Counted from the first letter of the stretch, positions 45,044 through 54,590 are shown. The stretch is 64,000 nt of DNA from JAJPKK01 sp963824905 (GCA_963824905.1 CAWGRH010000027.1:558001-622000); one strand, 5' to 3'. Notes: a model not told the origin generated them from the sequence alone. Made by a program: numbers and translations.

Positions 45044-47455
45044 GTGGCACGGGACCGTGAGATCCTTGACGTGCAGCGATCGCTTCGTGCGGGATCGCGT
45101 GCGGTGCTTTGGGCGATGACGCTCACAGCGCTCGCGTCATGCACCAATCTTCCTGTCGCCACCGAAGACGCGAAAACACCTGACGTATTCGACCGCATCC
45201 GCGCGCTCGACATTCTCCCGCGCTCTCCGCAGCCGGTCGAAAACGGTCCGAGCGGTGCTCAGCGCGCGAAGCCGATGATCTACACCGGCTCTCTTCCGGC
45301 GAGCGACGCCACCGGCGCGGTGGCATCGATGAGCAGCGGCACCGGCAGCGGCATCGGCGCCGGCGCCGGGGGCGGCGAGGGCTACGAGCTCAACTTCGAG
45401 AACACGCCGATCACCCACGTGGCCAAGGCGGTGCTCGGCGACATCATGGGCGTCGGCTATTCGATCGATCCCCGCGTGCAGGGATCGATCAGTCTGTCGT
45501 CGGGCAAGCCGGTGCCGAAAAACGACCTGCTGTTCGTGCTCGAAAACGCTCTGCGCATGAGCAACGTGGTGCTGATCCGCGACACCGCGGGCTATCGCAT
45601 CATCCCGATGGGCGACGCGGTCGGCGGCGGCAACACCGACGCCGTGGCGGGCCAGACCGAACCCGGCTTCGGCGTCTCGGTGCTTCCGCTGCGCTACGTG
45701 TCCGGCGGCGCGCTCGTCAAGCTGCTCGACTCGTTCGCGGTGCGGCCCGGCATGGTGCGCGCCGATCCCGGGCGCAACCTCCTGCTCATCCAGGGTACCG
45801 GTCCGGAGCGGCGCACCACCATGGAGACCGCGCTCGGCTTCGATGTCGACTGGATGCGCGGCCAGTCGGTCGGCATCTTCCCGATCCAGAACAGCAGTCC
45901 CGAGCCGATCATCGCCGAGCTCGAGAAGATTCTCGATTCCGGCGAAGGCGGCATGAGCCAGGGCAACGTCAAGTTCCAGCCGATGGCGCGGATGAACGGC
46001 ATTCTCGTCGTCACCAAGAAGCCGAACCTGCTGCACGCCGCCGAGACCTGGATCAAGCGGCTCGACACCACCGATACCAACCGCAACGGCGTGCACGTCT
46101 ATCGGGTTAATTACGGCGAGGCGAAGCAGGTCGCCAAGGTGCTCAACGACATCTTCGTCGGCGGCGGCGGCACCTCGTTCGATACGCCGGGGTCGACTGC
46201 GCCGAAATCGGCCGCCGAACGTCTCTCGTCGGGAAGCAACGGCGGCGGACAATCGGGCCTCGGCGGAAGCTCGGGCGGCGGCTCGAGCTTCGGCAGCAGC
46301 TCAAGCAGTAGCAGCAGTAGCAGCAGCAGTGGCGGCAGGAGCGGCGGCTCGTCCGGCTTCCAGAGCACGATCGGGCAATCGAACAGCGCCAGCGGCGCCG
46401 GCGCCGACGGGCGAACCGGGGGCCTCGCCGGCATGATGGGCATGGGCACCGGCGGCATGGGAGGTGGCGGCGCCAACCAGCCGCTCCTCGAAGGCGTGCG
46501 CATCACCGCCGACGCCTCCAGCAACTCGCTGCTCATCTATGCGAGCAACGAGAACTATCAGCTCATCCTGCGTACGCTCGGCCAGCTCGACCGCCCGCAA
46601 TTGCAGGTCGCGATCGACGCCACCGTCGCCGAGGTCAAGCTCAACGACACGCTCTCATATGGCGTTCAGTTCTTCCTGCAGAACAACAAGCTCGGCCTGG
46701 TCAACACCACCGCGACCGCGGCTCCGGCCGCGGGCGGCGTGAGCGCGACCGGCATCGCAACGGCCGCGAGCTCGTTCATCAGCCAGACGTTCCCGGGGTT
46801 CAACTTCCTGGTCGGCTCGCAAAGCCAGCCGAACATCATCATCAACGCGCTGCACTCGATCACGGACGTGAAGGTGCTGTCCAATCCGTCGCTCGTCGTC
46901 ACCGACAACCAGGTGGCGACCCTGATGGTCGGCGACGACGTGCCGATCTCGACGGGCAGCGCGAACGTGCTCACGAGCCAGAACACCGTCGTCAACACCA
47001 TCGACTATCGCTCGACCGGCATCATCCTTCGCGTGGTTCCGCGGGTGAGCGCCAACGGCAATGTACGCCTTGAGATCGAGCAGGAGATCAGCCAGGTTTC
47101 CAACAGCGGCTCGAGCACGGCGCAGAACCTGACGCCGACCATCTCGCAGCGCAAGGTCAAGAGCTCGATCTCGGTTGCCACCGGCCAGACCGTGCTGCTC
47201 GCAGGCCTGATCCAGGAGCAGAAGGAAGTCGATCACTCCGGCATCCCGCTGCTCGATCAGGTGCCTGGGTTCGGCAACATCGTCGGCGATACCGGCCACA
47301 ACATCACCCGCACCGAGCTCATCATCTTCATCCGCCCGCAAGTGATCCGCGACAGCGTCGACGCTTCCTATGTGGCCGAGGAGTTGCGCACCAAGCTGAA
47401 GGGCACGCTGGCACCGGTGACGCCTTACGTCGGCCCCGCGCCGCGGATGCGATGA
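45044..47455 (+). CDS. gspD: type II secretion secretin D (lipoprotein)
   Basis: Protein of up to 803 residues. A signal ends in the lipobox L-A-S-C33, so it is probably a lipoprotein needing no separate pilotin. N0 (YELNFENTPITHVAKAVLGD) and N1-N3 domains precede the secretin core (NVRLEIEQEISQVSNSG, SISVATGQTVLLAGLIQEQK, ELIIFIRPQVI). Between N2 and N3 lies a serine/glycine tract (46270-46345). GTG at 45044 is the longest start; GTG at 45071 also keeps a good signal. It forms the outer-membrane channel. Its stop overlaps the prepilin peptidase start (ATGA). Confidence 0.92.
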   Translation: MARDREILDVQRSLRAGSRAVLWAMTLTALASCTNLPVATEDAKTPDVFDRIRALDILPRSPQPVENGPSGAQRAKPMIYTGSLPASDATGAVASMSSGTGSGIGAGAGGGEGYELNFENTPITHVAKAVLGDIMGVGYSIDPRVQGSISLSSGKPVPKNDLLFVLENALRMSNVVLIRDTAGYRIIPMGDAVGGGNTDAVAGQTEPGFGVSVLPLRYVSGGALVKLLDSFAVRPGMVRADPGRNLLLIQGTGPERRTTMETALGFDVDWMRGQSVGIFPIQNSSPEPIIAELEKILDSGEGGMSQGNVKFQPMARMNGILVVTKKPNLLHAAETWIKRLDTTDTNRNGVHVYRVNYGEAKQVAKVLNDIFVGGGGTSFDTPGSTAPKSAAERLSSGSNGGGQSGLGGSSGGGSSFGSSSSSSSSSSSSGGRSGGSSGFQSTIGQSNSASGAGADGRTGGLAGMMGMGTGGMGGGGANQPLLEGVRITADASSNSLLIYASNENYQLILRTLGQLDRPQLQVAIDATVAEVKLNDTLSYGVQFFLQNNKLGLVNTTATAAPAAGGVSATGIATAASSFISQTFPGFNFLVGSQSQPNIIINALHSITDVKVLSNPSLVVTDNQVATLMVGDDVPISTGSANVLTSQNTVVNTIDYRSTGIILRVVPRVSANGNVRLEIEQEISQVSNSGSSTAQNLTPTISQRKVKSSISVATGQTVLLAGLIQEQKEVDHSGIPLLDQVPGFGNIVGDTGHNITRTELIIFIRPQVIRDSVDASYVAEELRTKLKGTLAPVTPYVGPAPRMR

Positions 47456-48105
47456 CGGCGGGGACCGCAATGTCGGCACGCTGGCTCACATCTCTCTCGG
47501 CACCGCGCGGAACCGCACTCTCGGTCGAAGGCGCCGCCGTCGCGATCGCCGCGATCTCGATGGTGGCCGCAAGCATGATCGTGGTGCCGGGCTGGCGCGG
47601 CCTCGCCGGCGCCGGCCTCGGCTGCCTGATGATCGGCATTGCCGCGGTCGACGCGCGCCGCTTCATCATTCCAGACGAGTTCAGCGCAGCAGCGTTCGTA
47701 CTCGGCCTCGTCGATGCGGCGCTGGAGTTTCCCGATGCGCCGGGCACGGCCGCCGCGACCGCGGCGCTGCGCGGCATCGTGACGGCACTGGCGCTGTTCG
47801 GCCTGTGGGCGGCCTACCGGCGCCTGCGCGGGCGCGAGGGCATCGGGCTCGGCGACGTCAAGCTCGCCGGGGTCGCCGGCGCGTGGCTCGACTGGCCGAG
47901 CATTCCGCTCGCCTTCGAGCTCGCCGCGCTCGCTGCGCTCACCGCCCTGCTCGCGCGATGGCTTGTATCAGGCCGCAGCATCCGCGCGACCACCAAGCTG
48001 CCGTTCGGGCTCTTCCTCGCGCCGGCGATCTGGGCCGCCTGGCTTGGAGAAACGTTGCTCCCGCAAATTCTTTCGGCATTGGACTTCGGGTGGTCGCAAT
48101 GGTGA
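47452..48105 (+). CDS. gspO: prepilin peptidase (A24 family, no methylase domain)
   Basis: Polytopic membrane protein of 217 residues. The two catalytic aspartates are visible: Asp in AAVDARRFIIPDEFS and Asp in the GLGDVKLAG (GxGD) motif. The N-terminal cysteine-rich and methyltransferase parts of classic GspO/PilD are absent, as in the shorter CpaA-like enzymes. It would cut the leaders of GspG and GspH. ATGA overlap with gspD makes it part of the same transcript, and its presence argues that the pseudopilins are functional. Confidence 0.85.
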   Translation: MTAGTAMSARWLTSLSAPRGTALSVEGAAVAIAAISMVAASMIVVPGWRGLAGAGLGCLMIGIAAVDARRFIIPDEFSAAAFVLGLVDAALEFPDAPGTAAATAALRGIVTALALFGLWAAYRRLRGREGIGLGDVKLAGVAGAWLDWPSIPLAFELAALAALTALLARWLVSGRSIRATTKLPFGLFLAPAIWAAWLGETLLPQILSALDFGWSQW

Positions 48106-48148
48106 AGGCGACCCCGCGGTCGATGCCGAGACCGATCGCGTATCTGGG

Positions 48149-48673
48149 ATGGACGAAGCCATGAGGCAGTCGGCGAAACTGATCGTTGGCCTTGCGATGC
48201 TTGGAGCGACCCTCGCGGCCCCGGCGAAGGCGGCCGACGACGCGGTGGTCAACGAGGGCACGATCGCCTCCTACGGCGATCCAGCGACCGCGCTGCGACG
48301 CATCGGCTCGATGGCCCGGCGCGGCAGCCCGCGCGGCGAGGCGCTGCTCGGCTACATGTACCAGCACGGGCTCGGCGTTCCCCAGTCATGGCCAGCCGCC
48401 GTCGACTACTATCTGCTCGCCGCCGAGCACGGAGATCCTACCGGCCAGTATCTGCTCGGCCTGATGTACGACAAAGGCTTCGGCGTCTCGCGCGACGTTG
48501 TGCTCGCCTACAAGTGGCTCGACCTCGCGGCGGCGCACGCGCCGAAAGGCAACCGCGAGTATTTCCAGCGGCTTCGCGACGCCGTCGCGTCGAAGATGAC
48601 GCGGGCCCAGCTCGATCTCGGGCAGCAACTGGCGCTCGAATGGTCGATGCTGCGGATGGGCCGCCAGCCCTGA
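48149..48673 (+). CDS. exported Sel1-repeat protein
   Basis: Protein of about 174 residues. The signal (AMRQSAKLIVGLAMLGATLAAPAKA) precedes three Sel1-like helical repeats: RGSPRGEALLGYMYQHGLGVPQ, HGDPTGQYLLGLMYDKGFGVSR and DVVLAYKWLDLAAAHAPKGN. Sel1 repeats are protein-protein scaffolds. The position directly behind gspD and the prepilin peptidase suggests an accessory role in secretion or a secreted partner. Starts MDEAM at 48149 or MRQ at 48161 are both possible. Confidence 0.78.
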   Translation: MDEAMRQSAKLIVGLAMLGATLAAPAKAADDAVVNEGTIASYGDPATALRRIGSMARRGSPRGEALLGYMYQHGLGVPQSWPAAVDYYLLAAEHGDPTGQYLLGLMYDKGFGVSRDVVLAYKWLDLAAAHAPKGNREYFQRLRDAVASKMTRAQLDLGQQLALEWSMLRMGRQP

Positions 48674-48853
48674 TCGCTGCCGTTGCTGCGACGGTGTGAC
48701 CCTCGGTGCGCCGAGATTTGAGGCATTCTAAAACGCTCCACTTTCTCCTGCCCGTGCTACAATGATACCGCGCCGTTCGTTCCGGAAGCGTGGCGCACCG
48801 GAACGGCGATTAAGAGAACGTTTGCTCGACAAGAGAAGAAGAGGGGTTACGCG

Positions 48854-49807
48854 ATGAGGGCTTTGGTTTCGATTGCCGCGCTCGGGCTGCTGGCGCTGCC
48901 GGTTGCGGCTCATGCGCAAGCACCGGCGCAGCCGCTGCCGGAATGGGCTTATCCTGTGGCGCCGGCGCCGAAGCCGCCCGATGCGACGAAGCCGATTTCG
49001 CTGCCGGGCAGCACCAAGCAATACACGCAGGCGCAGATCGACAACCGCTTCGGTCCGCCGGACTGGTATCCGGAAGATCATGCGCCGATGCCCGAAGTGG
49101 TCGCAACCGGTCGGCAGCCGAACGGCTTCGCCTGCGCGCTTTGTCATCTGACCAGCGGCGGTGGACATCCGGAATCTGCCGGCATCTCCGGTCTTCCGGT
49201 GGGCTACTTCCTGCGCCAGATGGCGGAGTTCAAGTCCACCGCCCGCAAGGGCATGCGCGGCGGCATCATGATCCAGATCGCGAAGGGGATCTCGGATGAG
49301 GACACCAAAGCCGCTGCCGAATACTTCAGTTCGATAAAGTATCCGGTCTGGTACAAGGTGGTCGAGGGCGACACGGTGCCGAAGTCCTATCTCGGCAACG
49401 GCGCCATGCGCTTTCCGGTGGAAGGCGGCGGCACCGAGCCGATCGGCAACCGCATCATCGAGCTGCCGCAGGACGATCTGAGCGCCGAGAGTCGTGACCC
49501 GCGCACCGGGTTCGTGGCCCACGTGCCGGTTGGCAGCCTCAAGAAGGGCGAGGAGCTCGTGACCACGGGCGGCGGCGGCAAGACCACCCCGTGCGCGGTT
49601 TGCCACGGCGCCGATCTCAAGGGCCTCGGCCAAGTGCCGCCGATCGTCGGCCGCTCGCCGATGTACATCTACCGCCAGCTCAACGACATGAAGATCGGCA
49701 CCCGCAATGGCGAATGGGTGCCGCTGATGAAGGGCGTGGTGCAGAAGCTCGGCGACGAGGACATGATCGCGATCTCCGCCTATCTCACGTCGAAAGCGCC
49801 GAACTGA
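48854..49807 (+). CDS. periplasmic diheme cytochrome c
   Basis: Protein of 317 residues. Signal MRALVSIAALGLLALPVAAHAQ, then LPEWAYPVAPAPKPPDATKP. Two c-type heme sites, CALCH and CAVCH, each lie in its own cytochrome domain. A middle stretch (YKVVEGDTVPKSYLGNGAMR...GNRIIELPQDDLSAESRDPR) is shared with the next gene. Its end (GRSPMYIYRQLNDMKIGTRN...MIAISAYLTSKAPN) is typical of c4/c-553-like domains. It is a periplasmic electron carrier or an oxidase subunit. It is a paralogue of the gene at 49998 and is followed by a REP-like hairpin. Confidence 0.88.
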   Translation: MRALVSIAALGLLALPVAAHAQAPAQPLPEWAYPVAPAPKPPDATKPISLPGSTKQYTQAQIDNRFGPPDWYPEDHAPMPEVVATGRQPNGFACALCHLTSGGGHPESAGISGLPVGYFLRQMAEFKSTARKGMRGGIMIQIAKGISDEDTKAAAEYFSSIKYPVWYKVVEGDTVPKSYLGNGAMRFPVEGGGTEPIGNRIIELPQDDLSAESRDPRTGFVAHVPVGSLKKGEELVTTGGGGKTTPCAVCHGADLKGLGQVPPIVGRSPMYIYRQLNDMKIGTRNGEWVPLMKGVVQKLGDEDMIAISAYLTSKAPN

Positions 49808-49830
49808 ACGCAGCTTCCGGCCGTTCTACA

Positions 49831-49855
49831 TGTGGCCGGGCTCGCCCCGGCCACA
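49831..49855. repeat. REP-like palindrome between the paired cytochrome genes
   Basis: TGTGGCCGGG-CTCGC-CCCGGCCACA forms a 10-bp stem 24 bases after the cytochrome stop. It shares its core with the element at 23348-23370 and may serve as a terminator or mRNA stabiliser. Confidence 0.65.
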
Positions 49856-49997
49856 TTGCTTTTCGACGGTCCGCGGCGCCGGGGCTCTGGCAGACGGCGG
49901 CGCGTCTCCGCTAGAATGAGCGCCGGTTCGCGAGGGCGTTCGGCTTCGCCAAAACGACAGCCGACAACACGATAACAAACAAGAGGGAGACTCGACG

Positions 49998-50936
49998 ATG
50001 AGGGCGCTGGCTTCTCTTGCCGTCCTGGGACTGCTGGCAGCACCCGCCATGGCCGCGGACCTGCCGGAATGGGCCTATCCGGTCAATCCGGCCCCCAAGC
50101 CGCCGGATGCGGCAAAGCCGATCCAGTTGCCGGGCAGCACCAAGCAGTACACCCAGGCGCAGATCGACGACGGCTTCAATCCGCCCGACTGGTATCCCGG
50201 GGATCACGGGCAGATGCCCGACATCGTCGCCCATGGCCGCAAGGAGACCAACGCGCGCGCCTGCATCCTCTGCCACCTCACGAGCGGCGCCGGACACCCC
50301 GAATCGGCGGGCATTGCCGGGCTTCCCGTCGGCTACTTCATGCGCCAGCTCGCCGAGTTCACCAGCGGCGCGCGCAAGGGCGCCCGCGCCACCTCGATGA
50401 TTCCGATCGCCAAGGGCCTCACCGAAGACGACTACAAGATCGCCGCCGAGTATTTCGCCAAGCTCAAGCCGCCGGTGTGGTACAAAGTGGTCGAGACCGA
50501 CACCGTGCCGAAGTCCTACCTGGGCAATGGCGCGATGCGTTTCCCCGAGGAGCATGGCGGCACCGAGCCGCTCGGCAACCGCATCATCGAGCTGCCACAG
50601 AACGATCTCAGCGCCGAGAGCCGCGACCCCCGCACCGGCTTCATCGCGCACGTGCCGGTCGGCAGCCTCAAGAAAGGCGAGGAGCTGGTGACCACTGGCG
50701 GCGGCGGCAAGACCCTGCCCTGCACCATCTGCCACGGCCCGGAGCTCAAGGGTCTCGGCGACGTTCCGCCGATCACCGGCCGCTCGCCGATGTACGTCTA
50801 CCGCCAGCTCAACGACATCAAGATCGGCAGCCGCGGCGGCGCCATGACCCCGCTGATGAAGGCCGTGGTCGACAAGCTCTCCGACGGCGACATGATCGCG
50901 ATCGCCGCCTATCTGACGTCGAAAGCGCCGAACTGA
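49998..50936 (+). CDS. periplasmic diheme cytochrome c, paralogue
   Basis: Protein of 312 residues with signal MRALASLAVLGLLAAPAMAA and heme sites CILCH and CTICH. Nearly every motif of the preceding gene is kept (LPEWAYPVNPAPKPPDAAKP, YKVVETDTVPKSYLGNGAMR, DLSAESRDPRTGFIAHVPVG), so the two arose by duplication. Differences are spread over the whole length and are mostly conservative, indicating both are under selection. A ribosome site GAGGGAGA lies upstream. A hairpin GGCTCCAG/CTGGAGCC (50955-50980) follows the stop. Possible partners are the PQQ enzyme or octaheme cytochrome in this window; this is inference. Confidence 0.88.
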   Translation: MRALASLAVLGLLAAPAMAADLPEWAYPVNPAPKPPDAAKPIQLPGSTKQYTQAQIDDGFNPPDWYPGDHGQMPDIVAHGRKETNARACILCHLTSGAGHPESAGIAGLPVGYFMRQLAEFTSGARKGARATSMIPIAKGLTEDDYKIAAEYFAKLKPPVWYKVVETDTVPKSYLGNGAMRFPEEHGGTEPLGNRIIELPQNDLSAESRDPRTGFIAHVPVGSLKKGEELVTTGGGGKTLPCTICHGPELKGLGDVPPITGRSPMYVYRQLNDIKIGSRGGAMTPLMKAVVDKLSDGDMIAIAAYLTSKAPN

Positions 50937-50954
50937 GCGCGACCCTCGGACACC

Positions 50955-50991
50955 GGCTCCAGCGCGATCGGACTGGAGCCCATCCTCTTTT
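50955..50991 (+). terminator. hairpin after the second diheme cytochrome
   Basis: An 8-bp stem GGCTCCAG / CTGGAGCC (50955-50980) is followed by a pyrimidine-rich stretch CATCCTCTTTT. It lies between the cytochrome and the TRAP receptor gene. Confidence 0.55.
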
Positions 50992-51048
50992 GCTGCAGAT
51001 CTGCGGCCAAGCATCGCACCAGCCGCGGCATGAATGGGAGACGACAGC

Positions 51049-52056
51049 ATGAAAACGGCATTGACCCGGCGCGCGATGATCGCAGGCACGGCCGGCGCGA
51101 CGCTGGTCGTGAGAAGCGGGCACGCCGCCGAGTACAAGTTCTCCCAGTACCACAACCAGGCGACCGGCGTGCCGCTCCACCGCAATCTCGTCGCGATGTG
51201 GGATGCGATCCGCGCGGAGACCAACGGGCGCGTCGAGGCGACGATCTACCCCGAGAACAACAAGCTTGCCGCCGGCGACCCCGCCGCGCTGAAGATGCTG
51301 ATCGCGGGCGAAATCCAGTTCTTCACCCTGATGGGCGGCATCATCGGCACCGTGGTGCCGGTCGCCGAAGCGCAGCAGGTGCCGTTCGCCTTCAAGTCCG
51401 CACCTGAGGCGCACACGGCGATCGACGGGCCGCTAGGCGCCTATGTCGGTGAGGAGATGGCGGCCAAGGGGATGTACCTGTTTCCGGTCGCCGGCTTCGA
51501 CAACGGCATGCGCCAGGTGACCACCGTGGCGCGCCCCGTGATGAAGCCGGACGATCTTGCCGGCGTGAAGATCCGGGTGCCGCCGGGCCAGATGATCTTC
51601 GACACCTTCCAGGCGCTCGGCGCCGAGCCGGTGACGACGCCGGCGAACCTCATCTACGACGCGATCAAGTCCGGCAAGGTCGGGGCGCAGGAAAATCCGC
51701 TGGTCATCCTCGAGGGCTTCAAGATCTACGAAGTCGTCAAATACGTCAGCATGACCAATCACAGCTGGTCGGGCTTCAACCAGATGGCGCATCTCGCCAC
51801 TTGGAAAAGCCTGCCCGACGACATCAAGGCGGTGATCACCCGCAACGTCACGAAATTCGTGCGCCAGCAGCGCGAGGAGCAAGGCAAGCTCAATGGGAGC
51901 CTGCGCGACACCTTCGTCGCCCGCGGCCTCGTGTTCAACGAAATCGACCAGGCGCCGTTCCGCGCGCAGCTCGCCGGCGTCTACGCGACCTGGAAAGACA
52001 AGCTCGGCAGCAAGTGCTGGGGCCTGCTCGAAGCGCAGGTCGGGAAGCTGGGGTAG
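51049..52056 (+). CDS. TRAP transporter solute-binding protein (DctP family)
   Basis: Protein of 335 residues. A twin-arginine-like signal (MKTALTRRAMIAGTAGATLV) precedes AEYKFSQYHNQATGVPLHRN, and the family core NGRVEATIYPENNKLAAGDP, DDLAGVKIRVPPGQMIFDTF and SGKVGAQENPLVILEGFKIY, the last with the P-L region of DctP receptors. It binds an organic acid in the periplasm. The membrane subunits DctQ and DctM are not adjacent, so it is an orphan or is served by a distant permease. ATG 51049 has GGGAG upstream. Confidence 0.88.
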   Translation: MKTALTRRAMIAGTAGATLVVRSGHAAEYKFSQYHNQATGVPLHRNLVAMWDAIRAETNGRVEATIYPENNKLAAGDPAALKMLIAGEIQFFTLMGGIIGTVVPVAEAQQVPFAFKSAPEAHTAIDGPLGAYVGEEMAAKGMYLFPVAGFDNGMRQVTTVARPVMKPDDLAGVKIRVPPGQMIFDTFQALGAEPVTTPANLIYDAIKSGKVGAQENPLVILEGFKIYEVVKYVSMTNHSWSGFNQMAHLATWKSLPDDIKAVITRNVTKFVRQQREEQGKLNGSLRDTFVARGLVFNEIDQAPFRAQLAGVYATWKDKLGSKCWGLLEAQVGKLG

Positions 52057-52481
52057 AGCCGATCGCGCACGGCTTCGGGAAAGCCGACTTGCGTGATCCG
52101 AACGGCACCGCAGTTTTTGGCCAGCTACCGGACGTGCCAACATGAGGCGAGCGCGTCCGAGATCGGCCGGGAAGTGAAGTACGACTCCCTCTGGCGTGAC
52201 AGCGGCGGGTCTCTTTCGTGGTGCGCCCGCGCGCAGCGAATACCGCAAAGGCGCACGCTGAGGCCGTTCCGATCCGATCCCGTCACCGCCTGTGGACCGT
52301 CGGTGGGCTGTTGGACGGCGCTACGCTCGGAGAGCTCGCCGGTGTGCCTGTCCTCGTCGCGGCCAGTCGCGGCCTGGATGTCCGCCGTTGTCTTGATCGA
52401 TCGCCTGATCATGAGGCGGCACGGCGGCTGGTCCATCAACAGCGCAAGCTGAGCGCGCAGCACATCGGGCAGTAAGGAAGT
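52057..52481. other. 425-base stretch without a convincing gene
   Basis: Open frames on both strands (up to about 119 codons) lack ribosome sites, signal peptides or any family resemblance and differ in composition from the neighbours. No tRNA, terminator or repeat is evident. It could be decayed sequence. Confidence 0.5.
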
Positions 52482-53474
52482 CTATTCCGAATAGGGCGCC
52501 GCCACGAGGCCACCGGCCTGCCAGGACGCATTCAAGCCTCGCGGCAGCTTGTAGGGCGAGCCGTCGCCGAGGTTGCGCCGGTAGATATCGTCATAGGTTC
52601 CGACAGCGCCGACCACGCGCTTCTGCCAATCCTTGGCGAGCCCGAGCTCGGGCGCCTCGACCGGTAGCGAGTCGAGGCCTCCTGCCGCCCATTCGGCAGT
52701 CCGGATCTCGGCGCGCATCAGCGTGTGCACCGTCCAGGCGACGAGCGCCGCCCATTCCGCATCCTTGGTCGAGGTTGCGGCCATGATCGGGAACGCGGCG
52801 AGCGGCTCGGGGAGCATGCGGCTCTGAAGGTTGTTCACGCCGCCGTCGAGGCGCACCTCGGCGAGCTCCGTCACCTCCGACGCAAGCCCCCGGCAAACCT
52901 GAACATTGTAGGTGTCGTAAAGCTCGACCTCTTCCTGATAGGCCATGCGCACGAACTCGAGATTATGGGCGGCGAACCACGCTTCGAGATGGCGATGCGC
53001 GTTGGTGCCCTGGAGGAAGCAGATCGGCTGTCCCGCCAAATCCCGCACGTGCTGCGCCGGCGATGCCTCCGACACCATGACGGCAGTGGTTTGAATGAAC
53101 ACGGCCGGTCCGGGGACGACAATTCCCGCCAAGTGCTGCTCGATGATTTCCGACGTATCGAGGAAGAAAACGTCGTCACTGCCGTCGCGGACGCCATCAT
53201 AGGCGTTGGCCGCGTCGTATTGATGGAACTCGAACCGACCTTCCGACCCGAACACGGCGGTCCCGATGGCACGGCAGATGTCCAGGAAAAGCCCGGTCGC
53301 CACGCGGTCGGGCCTGATCCCGACCATGCCCGGCCGCGGTTCCCCGCCGCACCGGATCACCCCGGTTTGCCTCACCTTGTCGAGCACGCTACCGGCGTGA
53401 AGCGCGGGAGCGTATGCGGCCACGAATACCAGGACCATCCACGCACGCAGACAAGGCACACGCAGGCAAGGCAT
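52482..53474 (-). CDS. amino-acid ABC transporter binding protein (AapJ/family 3 type)
   Basis: Protein of 330 residues from ATG 53474. Signal MPCLRVPCLRAWMVLVFVAA...ALHAG, then VLDKVRQTGVIRCGGEPRPG and VATGLFLDICRAIGTAVFGS, which are typical of the general amino-acid receptor AapJ. The body is divergent and partly unlike AapJ (DDVFFLDTSEIIEQHLAG), and no permease or ATPase gene is near. The end, GTYDDIYRRNLGDGSPYKLP, is the conserved closing motif of the AapJ group. A longer frame to 53687 is rejected because it buries the signal. Confidence 0.78.
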   Translation of the reverse strand: MPCLRVPCLRAWMVLVFVAAYAPALHAGSVLDKVRQTGVIRCGGEPRPGMVGIRPDRVATGLFLDICRAIGTAVFGSEGRFEFHQYDAANAYDGVRDGSDDVFFLDTSEIIEQHLAGIVVPGPAVFIQTTAVMVSEASPAQHVRDLAGQPICFLQGTNAHRHLEAWFAAHNLEFVRMAYQEEVELYDTYNVQVCRGLASEVTELAEVRLDGGVNNLQSRMLPEPLAAFPIMAATSTKDAEWAALVAWTVHTLMRAEIRTAEWAAGGLDSLPVEAPELGLAKDWQKRVVGAVGTYDDIYRRNLGDGSPYKLPRGLNASWQAGGLVAAPYSE

Positions 53475-53693
53475 AAGCGATTTCCGTTGGTTCGAGGCAG
53501 GGCCTTGGTTGGATCCGCGTTTATCGCCCAGGGAGACGTCACCTCGGGTCATGGCTAACCTGGTGGGCGACGAACAGCAGACCGCATTCTCGGCGTCCCA
53601 CCGCTCGAGCTCACCATCCTCTCCGCGAGCTTGTATTCGCGAAGAGGATGGATCGGAAATGAGGGTCTCGGACTCCCTCATGGACATTCGGCT

Positions 53694-54590
53694 TCAATCG
53701 GCACTCTGGCCTTGCACATGCCACGCCGTGCCGACGTTGCCGTAGCTCGCCGTCGACAACATCGTCCCGCCATCCATGAACCAGGCGACGACATTACCGG
53801 TGTTGTCGAGCCACAGAATATCGGCGAAGCCGTCGCCGTTGTAGTCGCCGGTCTGGGCGATCGTCCAGGCGCTGGGAACCACACCCAGAGAAGCGGTGGA
53901 TTGCACGGCCATCGAACCGCCGATGAACCAGATCACAGCCGCGCCCGTATTGCTGTCGCGCCAGAGAATGTCGCTCCAGCCCTCGTTGTTGAAGTCGCCG
54001 GTTCCGGCGATCGACCAGTTGGTCGGGACGACGCCCAGGCTCCCCGACTGCAACACTGCAGTTCCATTCATGAGCCAAATTGCGACACTGCCGCCCGTCG
54101 TGTCGCGCCACAGGATGTCGGCATTGCCGTCACGATTGAAGTCCCCGACGCTGGCGATGGCCCAATTCGTGGGCAAGTTGCCCAGAGAGCCGGACTGGAT
54201 GACCGTGCTGCCCTGCATGAGCCAGAGGGCCGTGTTGCCGCTGGCGTCCCGCCATAGGATGTCGCCGAAGCCATCGCCGTTGAAGTCTCCCGTGCCGACG
54301 ATCTGCCACGTGGTCGGGATGGTGCCGAGACCGGCAGTCGAGGTGACTTGCGTGCCGTTCATGAACCAGATCGCGGTGTTGCCGCTGGTATCGCGCCAGA
54401 GAAGGTCGGCGTTGCCGTCAGCGTTGAAATCGCGCTGCCCGGCGATCGACCAGGTGGTGGGCACCGCGCCGATCGAGCCCGTCGAAAGAATTGCCGGGCC
54501 ATTCATCAGCCAGATCGCGGTATTGCCGCTGGTGTCGCGCCAGGCGATATCGCTGATGCTGTCGCCATTGTTGTCGTGGGATTTCAGGGG
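53694..54590 (-). repeat. six FG-GAP/VCBS-like coding repeats
   Basis: Units of roughly 135-140 bases encode D-F-N-x-D-G-x-x-D-I-L-W-R-D...G-N-T-A-I-W-L-M-N-G. They give a calcium-binding propeller-like tail, in the DxDxDG style, behind the phosphoesterase domain. Confidence 0.8.

Noticed and set aside
44736..45119. Plus-strand frame of 127 codons before gspD
   Set aside because: No ribosome site or similarity; it lies in the divergent control region and overlaps the gspD start.
52093..52475. Frames of 85-119 codons between the TRAP receptor and the amino-acid receptor
   Set aside because: No start signal, no family pattern and overlapping frames of similar quality on both strands.
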